A stretch of DNA of 64,000 nt from CAZQKE01 sp964593865 (GTDB taxonomy: Bacteria > Chloroflexota > Anaerolineae > JAAYZQ01): positions 1 through 64,000 of the forward strand of contig CAZQKE010000031.1 of the NCBI GenBank assembly GCA_964593865.1, read 5' to 3'. Positions 18,088-26,395 of this stretch are shown piece by piece. A program made the translations under genes and the position numbers. The notes under the pieces are model-generated. The model did not search any database and was not told the DNA's origin. It saw nothing but the letters and a program-made list of their open reading frames with translations. Position 1 is the stretch's first letter. Each line of letters opens with the position of its first letter.

Positions 18088-18669
18088 ATGTCCCCCACAC
18101 CGCAGGAGCCGGAGCCTGCCTCACCTTCCTTTTGGACCGGCACCCCCTTTCGCGTGTTTATCGTCGTCCTGGTGCTGGCCATCAGCCTGGGCATCCTGCT
18201 GTTGCGCGACCAGGTAGCCCAGATCGGGGCGGTGGGCTATGCCGGGATTTTTCTCGTCAGCCTGGTGGGCAACGCGACGGTCATCCTGCCCGCGCCCAGT
18301 CTGGCGTTGGTGTTCGCCATGGGCAGTGCCCTGTCGCCGCTGCTGGTCGGCCTGGCGGCGGGCAGCGGCGAGGCGCTGGGGGAGCTGACCGGCTACGGGC
18401 TGGGCTTTGGGGGGCAAGCCCTCATTGAAAACCGGCGGGTCTATGACTATCTGGCCGCTTGGATGGAACGGCGCGGCGACATCACCATCTTTGCCCTCTC
18501 GGCCATCCCCAACCCCTTTTTTGACCTGGCGGGCATCGCCGCCGGTGCATCACGCTATCCCCTCTGGCGTTTTCTGTTCATCTGTTGGCTGGGTAAGGTG
18601 CTCAAGACGACGGTCGTCGCCTGGATGGGGTTCCAGGGGATCGCGCTGATTGAGCAGTTTCTCCGTTGA
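18088..18669 (+). CDS. VTT/DedA-like membrane protein
   Basis: 193 residues with four to five hydrophobic segments and the SNARE-associated/VTT pattern: GNATVILPAPSLALVFAMG near 70 and GSGEALGELTGYGLGF near 92, then IPNPFFDLAGIAAGASRYP near 138. DedA-type proteins are linked to undecaprenyl phosphate or phospholipid translocation; that would suit its position at the end of a lipid-linked glycan locus. This link is inference. It starts nine bases after the dehydrogenase stop, so it is likely in the same transcript. Confidence 0.8.
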   Translation: MSPTPQEPEPASPSFWTGTPFRVFIVVLVLAISLGILLLRDQVAQIGAVGYAGIFLVSLVGNATVILPAPSLALVFAMGSALSPLLVGLAAGSGEALGELTGYGLGFGGQALIENRRVYDYLAAWMERRGDITIFALSAIPNPFFDLAGIAAGASRYPLWRFLFICWLGKVLKTTVVAWMGFQGIALIEQFLR

Positions 18670-18675
18670 TCGGGG

Positions 18676-18750
18676 GATCGGAAACAGACCACGGAGGCAC
18701 GGACAGCATCGCAACATGTCGCCGTGCCTCCGTGGTAGGGTTCCCGATTC
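18676..18750. terminator. Long inverted repeat between convergent genes (CCACGGAGGCACGG family)
   Basis: ACCACGGAGGCACGG (18688-18702) pairs perfectly with CCGTGCCTCCGTGGT (18722-18736), with a further partial outer stem. It lies exactly between the 3' ends of the DedA-like gene and the convergent MBL hydrolase gene. The core resembles dispersed CCACGGAGGCACGGAG repeats of other bacteria and may serve as a two-way terminator. Confidence 0.6.
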
Positions 18751-19460
18751 TAGATCTCCACCGTCGCCAGAGGGCGCATCGTGCCGACCTGGGTCCCCAG
18801 CTCGGACTTGTGGATCGCTTCGGAGAGTTTGCGCGGCGTCCCCCGGAAGTAAAGGAGCGGCCCCAGGGTCATACCGCTGTAGTGGGTAGGGACCACGACC
18901 GGCGGTTCCCCCAACAGGCGCAAGGCCTGGGATGCTTTGCGCGGCCCGATGTGCCCAAAGGGGATGCCCAGGCTGCGCAGGTCGCCGATGGGCAGGTAGA
19001 CGGCGTCCAGCTCCCAGCGGTGGCCGATCTGCCGAAAGAGGTCCCGGTCCAGGGAGGTATCCCCGGCAAAGTACACGGTCTTTTCTCCCTGGATGATCAA
19101 CCCCAACTCCCCGCCGGAGTGTTTGGCCGGAACCGCCGTCAGGCGCACCCCTTTGATTTCGTCCGATTCCCAGGCCCGCACGCCCCGCAATGCCCGCAAG
19201 CCCAGACGGGCGGCTTTGTCCACCTTGTCGGCGGGCATCCACACCGGCGTTTCCGGGTCCAGCCCCTTGAGCACCGCGGGGGCAAAGTGGTCAATATGGG
19301 TGTGGGAGAGAAAGACGAAATCGGGGTGGGGCATCTGCTCGACGGTATACGATTTGGGGTCCTGCCGGATACCCAAGATGCGAAAGACCGGATCGGTGAT
19401 GATCGTCAGGTCCTCCGTCTCGGTGATGGTCATGGACCAGCGGATGTAGGTGAGCTTCAT
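18750..19460 (-). CDS. MBL-fold metallohydrolase (UlaG-like)
   Basis: 236 residues from ATG 19460 (MKLTYIRWSMTITETE), chosen because it starts the first beta-strand of the fold; a longer frame lacks support. Metal-binding motif SHTHIDHF (HxHxDH) near 74, then AKHSGG, FAGDTS near 134 and a late His in VPTHYSG near 191. This UlaG/UPF0173-type subgroup includes lactonases and phosphodiesterases; the substrate here is unknown. It is the last gene of the long minus-strand operon, 17 bp after the secreted nuclease. A related MBL gene lies at 36992-37786. Confidence 0.8.
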   Translation of the reverse strand: MKLTYIRWSMTITETEDLTIITDPVFRILGIRQDPKSYTVEQMPHPDFVFLSHTHIDHFAPAVLKGLDPETPVWMPADKVDKAARLGLRALRGVRAWESDEIKGVRLTAVPAKHSGGELGLIIQGEKTVYFAGDTSLDRDLFRQIGHRWELDAVYLPIGDLRSLGIPFGHIGPRKASQALRLLGEPPVVVPTHYSGMTLGPLLYFRGTPRKLSEAIHKSELGTQVGTMRPLATVEI

Positions 19461-19477
19461 ACCGTTTTGCCTCTCGG

Positions 19478-22207
19478 TCAGGGCGACTTGGAGATCAGAG
19501 GGAGATAAACGGTCCAGGGCAGCTTGAAGGTGATGGCTACCGGATCGTGGTCGGAGGTGCGCCACACGACGCTGCCGTCGTCGCTGTAAGGATGGTAGGG
19601 AAAGTCGGCGTTATAGTGCAGCGGTGATACGGCGGTCACGGCGGATAGCAAGCGGGGCGAAACGAGGATGTGGTCCAGCACCTGGGAGACGCCGTGGTAA
19701 ATGTAGCTATAGCGGGCTTCGGTGGGCAAAAGGTAGAGGGTGTCGGTCAGGTTCCCACCGGCGGTCAAGGCGTCCAGGGGCGGCGAGTCGAGAAAGTCGT
19801 TTAGGTCGCCCATGACCAGAACGTAGGGTGTCTCGCCGGTGACAAAGGAATCAACCAGCCCGGCCACGAACTGGCCCTGCTCCAATCGCCGTTGATCCGC
19901 CGCGCTCCCGCCGCGCTTGGATTTGAAGTGGTTGCCGATGACGACCATCTGCGCCGGACCGGCATCGGTCGTCACCGTGGCGGTGACGACGACGGGCCGC
20001 CGGGAAAAGAGGGGATACAACCCCGTGCCGTCGCAGTAGTGGTCGTAGGCCGTGCTGCTGCTACTGCCGTTGGCCGAGCAGGTCTGGTAGGTGGCGGTGA
20101 CGACCTGGGTGACGCGGGCCGTATCCCACAGGACCGCCACACCGTGGCAGCCCACGTCGGGATGGGAAGCCGCATAATCGTAGTCGTACCCCTGGGCGGA
20201 CAGGGCGGCCAGCAGATCGGAGATGACGCCGGTCACGGTTCGCCCGCCGATGTCTGTGCAAGTGGGGAGGGTAGCGATCTCTTCCAGGACTACCCAGGTG
20301 GGGGCGCCCAGGTTGATCACGGTCGAGACGACTTTGGTGAGCTTGTCGCTCTCCCCTCCATCAAAGTTATAGGTGTTGAAGGTCGCCGCGCTGAATTCCT
20401 GGCCATCGGGCGAGGGCCAGGTGGGAACCGGCGAGGGCAGCGGCTGCGAATAAACCACGGTGTAGCCGTCCTGATCGGACACGACATAGTTGCCGTAGGT
20501 GTAGGCCAACGGGCCGTCTACACCCGTGACCACGCTGCCGACGATGAGGTTGGGCGCACCCGCGCCGCGCCGCTCATCGGGGCGCACGCCAAAGGGCATC
20601 CCCTCCTGGGGACTGCCGCGCATCACCCGCTTCACCCCTTCATCGCCGGGAATGACCATGATGGTCCCGTAGCTGGTGGGGCCGACGACGACGCCGGTCA
20701 TGGGGAGGGTGGTCAGCATTCCTTCTCGCGCCTCAAAGTAGGCAAGAGCGGCGTCGGGATCGCCGGGGGGGTCCAGGACGGTAGGGGATATGCTCCCCGT
20801 GCCGTTCACCTGGACGGCAGCTGCGCCGGTGATGTAGATTTGGGTTTGGCACTCGTCGCCGCTGCACGTCGGGCCGTCCCATTCGGAAAATTCGTCCACA
20901 ACGCCGGTGACGGTCACCAGGTCGCCGATGCTCACGCCGGGGTTCACACCGGTAGAATGTTTGACAAAGATGCCGTCGGAGGTCGTGTCATCTCCGTCAC
21001 CGTTGGGGTCTTGGATGTAAAAGCCGTCAAAGTTGCCGTAATCGGGCGAGTTCCCCTCGAAAAATCCCGAGACGACGCCGATGGTCTTGACATTCGCGCC
21101 GACCAGAGGGGAGCGGAAACCGTTGCCTTGGATGCGGTAGATGGGAATGTAGCTGCCGATGATGGTCAGCAGGGGGCCTTCTACGGTGGGGGTGGGCCGG
21201 TTGCTTGCCCAGACGGCGTAAGCGCGGTTCTGGATGTCATCACCCAGGTTGCCGGTCGCCGTCACGGCGAAGCGGACGATCAAGCTGCCCCCGCTGGACA
21301 GGCTGGCCGCCGTCCAAGAGATGGTGCTGCCGGGCATCAAGGTCCCGCCGTCTAGAATCTGGGCCACCGTCGCGTGGCTGATGGGCACGGCGTCGGTGAT
21401 GACGATCTGGGTCAGGGTGATGCCGGTGTTGTTGACCACCTCCAGGGTATAGGTGAACCGTTCCCCCGGTCGTACGTTGGCGGGCGCGGTTTTGGACAGG
21501 GCAAGGTAAAAAGTGGCAACGATGTCATCGGCGTCACGGGGCAAGACTTTGAATTCGTTCCAGTCATAAACCAGTGCACCGCGCAGGATGGCGAACCGGT
21601 CCCCAACGTTCGGCTCCAGGTGGTAGCCCCAGTCGTCGGCTTTGCCCGCGCCGCCTCCGGCGTCGGTAAAGGTCCAGATGCCGTGGGTGTCTATCTCCGC
21701 GGTGACGGTGATGTTGTGGACCTCCACGAAAACCGATTCGTATTGTTCGCTGATGTCGGCATCGTCGTACTGGATGTCGGCGGTGTTGACGACCGCCGGT
21801 GCGTAGGGAGTGTGGCCGCTGCTGAGGACGGTGTAGGTCGCACCGTTGCTCAGCTCGGTCAGGCCGTAATACTCTTGGACCTCGCCCCGTACCTGGACCA
21901 GATCACCGATCTGGGGCATGGTTCCGCTAGGGTAGTAGACGTAAATACCGTGCCAGGGACCGGTATCGTCGGCGATAAAAAATCCCCTCCCGTAGACGGC
22001 ATAGACAACGCCGGTGGTCGTTACCACCTGTCCGACCAAAGGCGAGGGATAGGTCCCGTCGCCGCCGGGAGTAGTCGTGTACTGGATGTCATAGATGGGA
22101 GTGAGGGCGTCGGGGGCAGCAACGGATGGCTGCTCGGCCAACAGCAAGAGCAGCATCAGCAGGCCCAAGGCCAAAGATGCGCTGAAGGCAAAGGTTACTT
22201 TTCTCAT
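19478..22207 (-). CDS. Secreted ExeM/NucH-like endonuclease with OB-fold and DUF11 modules
   Basis: 909 residues. Signal peptide (about 1-30, hydrophobic LALGLLMLLLLLA ending SVAA). Modules: OB-fold nucleic-acid-binding-like domain (about 40-215), one DUF11 repeat (about 230-340), a second OB-like domain (about 355-590), then an endonuclease/exonuclease/phosphatase domain (about 605-895) with FSAATFNTYNF, VIGNHFKSKRGG, VMGDLNDF and RTSDHDPVAI, the catalytic residues of the fold. It ends VYLPLISKSP, the shared C-terminal tail. Likely an extracellular DNase for nutrient scavenging or biofilm DNA. Its ATG overlaps the stop of the upstream Rpn-like gene by 4 bp, indicating coupled translation. 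Confidence 0.85.
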   Translation of the reverse strand: MRKVTFAFSASLALGLLMLLLLLAEQPSVAAPDALTPIYDIQYTTTPGGDGTYPSPLVGQVVTTTGVVYAVYGRGFFIADDTGPWHGIYVYYPSGTMPQIGDLVQVRGEVQEYYGLTELSNGATYTVLSSGHTPYAPAVVNTADIQYDDADISEQYESVFVEVHNITVTAEIDTHGIWTFTDAGGGAGKADDWGYHLEPNVGDRFAILRGALVYDWNEFKVLPRDADDIVATFYLALSKTAPANVRPGERFTYTLEVVNNTGITLTQIVITDAVPISHATVAQILDGGTLMPGSTISWTAASLSSGGSLIVRFAVTATGNLGDDIQNRAYAVWASNRPTPTVEGPLLTIIGSYIPIYRIQGNGFRSPLVGANVKTIGVVSGFFEGNSPDYGNFDGFYIQDPNGDGDDTTSDGIFVKHSTGVNPGVSIGDLVTVTGVVDEFSEWDGPTCSGDECQTQIYITGAAAVQVNGTGSISPTVLDPPGDPDAALAYFEAREGMLTTLPMTGVVVGPTSYGTIMVIPGDEGVKRVMRGSPQEGMPFGVRPDERRGAGAPNLIVGSVVTGVDGPLAYTYGNYVVSDQDGYTVVYSQPLPSPVPTWPSPDGQEFSAATFNTYNFDGGESDKLTKVVSTVINLGAPTWVVLEEIATLPTCTDIGGRTVTGVISDLLAALSAQGYDYDYAASHPDVGCHGVAVLWDTARVTQVVTATYQTCSANGSSSSTAYDHYCDGTGLYPLFSRRPVVVTATVTTDAGPAQMVVIGNHFKSKRGGSAADQRRLEQGQFVAGLVDSFVTGETPYVLVMGDLNDFLDSPPLDALTAGGNLTDTLYLLPTEARYSYIYHGVSQVLDHILVSPRLLSAVTAVSPLHYNADFPYHPYSDDGSVVWRTSDHDPVAITFKLPWTVYLPLISKSP

Positions 22208-23178
22208 GCTTTTTCCTTTATTGATTGGTTCAAATGGACTTCAAAGTCTACAACGGTAATGTCAAGCAAGGCGTGATCCTGCAATCGCTTCAGTTGCGAC
22301 AGGTCCTCTATGACTTCCAGCCGTCGTGCCAGCGAGTCTACTTTCTGGGGGGATAGACCAAAGCGTACCTCCAGAATGTGCAGGATGCTTTCGCGCAAAG
22401 CCCGTCTTGCTCCTTCTAGCTGCCCCTGCTGAATGCCTTGCTGAATGCCTTGCTGAATGCCTTGCTGAATGCCTTGCTGAATACCTTGCTGAATGCCTTG
22501 CTGAATGCCTTCTTCGATCCACTCCTCTATAAATGTTGCTTCTCTCATCTGTTCTAGTTCCTCCCGAAAGAATCGCCATAGGAATTCCTTATCAAAATAT
22601 CGCGCTCCGATTGTGATGGCCAGGGCAAGCAGATCTGCCCGCTTTTTGTCGTCCGGCTCGGCCAGAATCAAATCGCGCTCCTGGGCCAAAACGCTTTCAT
22701 CCGGCCGAGGGGTCAGCATGACCAGCAACGGGGCGAGTTCTCGGTACTTGCCGCTGCGGATGTCATCCCGGTAATGCCATAGCTTGAGCACGGGGTACTG
22801 GAAGCGGTTGACCACCTGGTCTTCCAAGCGCACGGTGTACTCGCCGGGGATGGGAGATTGCCGAGGGCGCAGGTACAAAGCCAGGGTGATGACCGGTAGG
22901 TTGAATTGTTCGGTCAACGCCCCATGATAACTGCACATCCGCCGGGGGAAATCGGTTTTGTGTTCCAGTTGGAATTCCAGGTGCAGAAGATACTCTTGCC
23001 CCTTATGTTCGACGCGGTGGAGAAAATCCACCCGGCGGGTCGGCAAGGAGATCTCAACATTTTCCAGAGTACCGATCAGGCGAAGCGGAATGTTGGGAAA
23101 AGCCAGTCGCAAGAGCAGATCGGCATAGTTGCGGGCGATGATTTTGAGGGTGCGATCAAAGATGTCAATACGGGCCAT
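22204..23178 (-). CDS. Rpn-family PD-(D/E)XK nuclease-like protein with GIQQ repeats (copy 1)
   Basis: 324 residues from ATG 23178 (MARIDIFDRTLKII), with GGGAGG upstream; a longer frame overlaps the previous gene. Rpn/transposase_31-type nuclease core: VDFLHRVEHKGQEYLLHLEFQ gives D51 and E68-x-Q70. A central seven-unit GIQQ repeat (about 223-250) is followed by a helical region with LRESILHILEVRFGL and a DUF4351-like end. Rpn proteins cut DNA and have been tied to recombination and phage defence. It is nearly identical in layout to 29895-30878. It sits between a DUF11 protein and a secreted nuclease whose start it overlaps by 4 bp. Confidence 0.85.
   Translation of the reverse strand: MARIDIFDRTLKIIARNYADLLLRLAFPNIPLRLIGTLENVEISLPTRRVDFLHRVEHKGQEYLLHLEFQLEHKTDFPRRMCSYHGALTEQFNLPVITLALYLRPRQSPIPGEYTVRLEDQVVNRFQYPVLKLWHYRDDIRSGKYRELAPLLVMLTPRPDESVLAQERDLILAEPDDKKRADLLALAITIGARYFDKEFLWRFFREELEQMREATFIEEWIEEGIQQGIQQGIQQGIQQGIQQGIQQGIQQGQLEGARRALRESILHILEVRFGLSPQKVDSLARRLEVIEDLSQLKRLQDHALLDITVVDFEVHLNQSIKEKA
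22429..22512 (-). repeat. 12-bp tandem repeat, 7 units (GIQQ codons)
   Basis: Seven in-frame units of CTGAATGCCTTG (plus-strand sense), with one A variant in unit 5 and a changed last base. They encode (GIQQ)7 in the Rpn-like protein. The paralogue carries six units, so the array varies in copy number. Confidence 0.9.
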
Positions 23179-23233
23179 GCAACCTCCCGTCGGTAGGGGC
23201 GCCGGGCGGATACCCACCCGGCGCCCCGCATTC

Positions 23234-26200
23234 CTAGTTGTTCCTGGTGACGAGGGGCAGGTAGATGTGGTAGAGAGGAGCGACGGCAAATCCTGCGTCG
23301 TCAGAACCGTTCCCGGCGTTGGACGAAGTGAAGGTAGCGGTATTGGTGATGGTTTGACCGGCATAGGTTGCGGTGTTACTGACGGTGGCCGTAAAGACGA
23401 TGGATACCTGGCTGCCCGCTGCTACGTCCCCCGTCCAGGTGATGGTACCGCCCGCCTGGATCGCACCGCCTTGCTGCACCCAGCCGCCAAAGCTCACCGC
23501 CGCCGGCAAGGTGTCGATCAGGGTGACGGCGGTTGCCGCGCCGTCTCCGCTGTTGTTCAGCAGAATGGTATAGGTGACGACATCGCCCAACTCCACGTCG
23601 GCGGTAGGAGTCACCGACTTGGTGAGGGTCAGGTTAGGCGCGGTGACGGTCAGGATGCCGGTCTGCGCCAGTTCGAAAGGATTGCCGGGGTAAACTCCGT
23701 CCAGGTCGCCGTAGGTCCAACCGATGTTGGGGTTGCCCGCACCGCGGTTGCCATCGAAGCGCACGGCATAGGAATAGACGCCCGCAGCCATGGGAGTCAG
23801 AGTCGCGGTATAAATGTCGTTGTTTCCGTTCTGGTTGCCCGTGAAGGTCAACGGTGTCCATGTCCATAGATTGGGATCGGAGGCTGTACCATAGCCCAAT
23901 TCGGCCCATACGGCGCGGCCCTCACCTGCAGGGTTGGTCACGTTCTGGATGTACACTTCTCCCCTGATCGGTCCGGTCGTTTCACCCAGGTTGACGGTCA
24001 TGGTCGGCGGCGACATCAGGTGGGCGTAGCCGACGGCGACATTGCGGTAGTCATGCACCGTCATCGTGCCCGTCACTTGGACCGAACGGTTGACGGTGTT
24101 GAGCCAATCCCACCGATCTCCGCCGCTCTTGACGACATATTTGTACTCCTGGGTCCCGGTCATGTCCAGGGCGACGGTAACGGAAAAGACGCTGGCGTCT
24201 GCATTGGCCGTCATGGAAAGCGCGGAGGTGCTCCAGCCGTTGAAATCTCCGGCAAGGTAGAGGTCCTCTCCGACATGGATTACGTCTTCGGCGTCGTGGT
24301 AGACAAAGGTCACCGGGTAGTCCAGGTCAATGTCGGCGTCGTAACGGGGTTCCAGCTTATAGTTGCCGTAAGAGTACCAGCCGATGCCCCGGATGAACTT
24401 GTAGTAATCGCCAAGTTGCGGGGTATAGGTGAGATCGCCGTCATTTTTGCCAAAATCGTCGGCGCGGGCCGCTCCGGAGCCGTCATCGAAGGCCCATTCA
24501 CCGTAGCCCAGGTTCGGATCGGTTACCTCCGCCGCTCGGAACTCTATCAGGACGCTCTCCCATTGCTCGGCGGTGCCGGCGTTGACATAGTCGCCGGTGT
24601 TGATTACGGCAGGCATCGGCAAGGAATTGCCTTTGCTGATGACCTCTTGCGCGTTGGGGGCGTTGCGGATGCTCAGCTCGGTCATACCGTTGTACTCTTG
24701 TACCGTCCCCAACAATCGCACATAATCCCCTTCGGCTACGTCGGGGAACGTTCCGCCGTTGAAGACCATCAACCCGTTCCAGGCCCCACCTGCCGGATGC
24801 TCAATGACAAAATTATTGTTACTGTACCCGATCTCGTCGGTGCCGGCCACGACAACTCCCTCCACCCATACAACCTTACCGACATAGGGGGAGGCGTCAT
24901 CGGTCGCCGGATCCGAAACGTATTGGATGTCGTGGATGGAAACCATGGGGTAGGTGGTTGTCTTCCACTTGTCTGTGTTGTTAGATGGGTTATCGCCGGG
25001 CGTTACCGTGGTGGCCTCGACCGTGTTGGTCAGGACTGCGTATCCTGCCACATCAAGGCGGACTTGCAGGTCCACGACGCAGGCGAATCCCGCTGCAAGA
25101 GTGCCGATGTTCCACGTGAGGACGCCGGTCGCGCCGACCGTGCAGGCCGGACAGGGAGCGCCACAGGTATTTTGCTGAGTCACGAAAGTAGCGCTCACCG
25201 GCAGCGTATCGGTAAGAATGATGCCATCGGCAATAGTGATCCCCTGGTTCGTCACGGTGATGACGTAAGTGGTGGTTTCGCCGGCAACGGCGAACGGCAG
25301 GCCGCTCTTGCTGACAACCAAATCCAGGGGGCTGACCGTGGATGCCCAACTGTCGCTGTTGTTGGCAGTAGTGGATTCGGTGCTGATGGTGGTGATCGTG
25401 ATGACGTTGGTTAGGGTGCTGCCCCAAGATACGCTGTTGCTGACCAGAGCGGTCAGGGTGAAGGAATAGTTATGGGCAACCGAAATCGTTCCGACGGTCC
25501 AGGTCAGAGGGCCGGTTGCGTTCACCGCGCAGGCAGGGCAATCTAGACCACTGCTATCGGTGAGATACAGTACGTTCGCAGGCAGCATATCGGTAATCAC
25601 GACAGAGGGAGCATCACCCAGGCCGGTGTTCGAGTAAGCGATGGTGTAAGTAACGATGCCACCGGGGAACAGCAAGTTCGGACCGCTCTTGGTGATGGTG
25701 AGATCGGGCAGACATTGATTTTCCACGCCGGGGGTGTCCATGCCCCCAACCGGATCAAATTGGCCGATAACCCAGCCCACCGCCGGACACCGATATACAT
25801 GGCTGGGGACATACGAGCCGTCAGGACCGACAGTGGTTGAGCAATAGACCTGATCGCCGCTGCCCACAGTCTCGATCAAAGCCACACAGTCCAGGACCGC
25901 AGTCCAAGGGGTAACATCCAGAACACCATCATCGTCGGTGTCCAAATCTTGACCTGTGCTGCCGGTAAAGCCTTCGACCAGTAGGTGGGTCACGTTATCA
26001 CTGTTCTCAAAGTTAAGCGTGGTTGTCAGGTCCCCTCCCCCGCTCAGGCTAAATGTGCTTTCCACCGCCAAGAAGAAGCCATCGGCAGGGATGGACTGCC
26101 CGGACAGGTCCACGACTGCCTCGATCTCGCCGCTACCACCTATGCCATCGCCGATGACTAGGTAAGTCAAATTGTCCAAGGATGTACCGGCAGTCCCGGC

Positions 26201-26383
26201 CAGCTCAAAATATTCATCATTATCTGTGCCAGGCTGGTCAATACGTATCTCGTTGATCGTGACTCCATTTGTCTGGGCAACGGAAAATTGGGGTGTCGCC
26301 CACAACAAGAGTGCTACGAGAGCTAGGGCGAGCAGGGGAATCCCTACGTACGCAGATCGTTTTCTGTTCTCTCTTGCTTCCAT
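23234..26383 (-). CDS. Secreted multi-domain DUF11 / lamin-tail surface protein
   Basis: 1,049 residues. Signal peptide (GIPLLALALVALLLWATPQFSVAQ, about 14-36), lamin-tail-like domain (TNGVTINEIRIDQPG to about 210), two DUF11 repeats (DLTITKSGPNLLFPGG and DLVVSKSGLPFAVAG), an OB-like domain (about 475-640), a glycogen-binding CBM48-like stretch (EDLYLAGDFNGWS), a further beta module, a third DUF11 (NLTLTKSVTPTADVELGD) and the tail HIYLPLVTRNN. No catalytic motif is seen. A cell-surface scaffold or adhesin is inferred. It lies 12 bp after the amylase gene and 55 bp before Rpn copy 1, within one probable operon. Confidence 0.8.
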   Translation of the reverse strand: MEARENRKRSAYVGIPLLALALVALLLWATPQFSVAQTNGVTINEIRIDQPGTDNDEYFELAGTAGTSLDNLTYLVIGDGIGGSGEIEAVVDLSGQSIPADGFFLAVESTFSLSGGGDLTTTLNFENSDNVTHLLVEGFTGSTGQDLDTDDDGVLDVTPWTAVLDCVALIETVGSGDQVYCSTTVGPDGSYVPSHVYRCPAVGWVIGQFDPVGGMDTPGVENQCLPDLTITKSGPNLLFPGGIVTYTIAYSNTGLGDAPSVVITDMLPANVLYLTDSSGLDCPACAVNATGPLTWTVGTISVAHNYSFTLTALVSNSVSWGSTLTNVITITTISTESTTANNSDSWASTVSPLDLVVSKSGLPFAVAGETTTYVITVTNQGITIADGIILTDTLPVSATFVTQQNTCGAPCPACTVGATGVLTWNIGTLAAGFACVVDLQVRLDVAGYAVLTNTVEATTVTPGDNPSNNTDKWKTTTYPMVSIHDIQYVSDPATDDASPYVGKVVWVEGVVVAGTDEIGYSNNNFVIEHPAGGAWNGLMVFNGGTFPDVAEGDYVRLLGTVQEYNGMTELSIRNAPNAQEVISKGNSLPMPAVINTGDYVNAGTAEQWESVLIEFRAAEVTDPNLGYGEWAFDDGSGAARADDFGKNDGDLTYTPQLGDYYKFIRGIGWYSYGNYKLEPRYDADIDLDYPVTFVYHDAEDVIHVGEDLYLAGDFNGWSTSALSMTANADASVFSVTVALDMTGTQEYKYVVKSGGDRWDWLNTVNRSVQVTGTMTVHDYRNVAVGYAHLMSPPTMTVNLGETTGPIRGEVYIQNVTNPAGEGRAVWAELGYGTASDPNLWTWTPLTFTGNQNGNNDIYTATLTPMAAGVYSYAVRFDGNRGAGNPNIGWTYGDLDGVYPGNPFELAQTGILTVTAPNLTLTKSVTPTADVELGDVVTYTILLNNSGDGAATAVTLIDTLPAAVSFGGWVQQGGAIQAGGTITWTGDVAAGSQVSIVFTATVSNTATYAGQTITNTATFTSSNAGNGSDDAGFAVAPLYHIYLPLVTRNN

Positions 26384-26395
26384 TTTTTCCCTCCT

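Noticed and set aside
22429..22512. Tandem repeat considered as a CRISPR array
   Set aside because: The units are 12 bp with no spacers and lie in frame in a protein gene (GIQQ repeats).
24020..25414. Plus-strand frame of 464 codons within the DUF11/lamin-tail gene
   Set aside because: Opposite a coding frame with recognisable repeats and signal peptide; no recognisable domain of its own.
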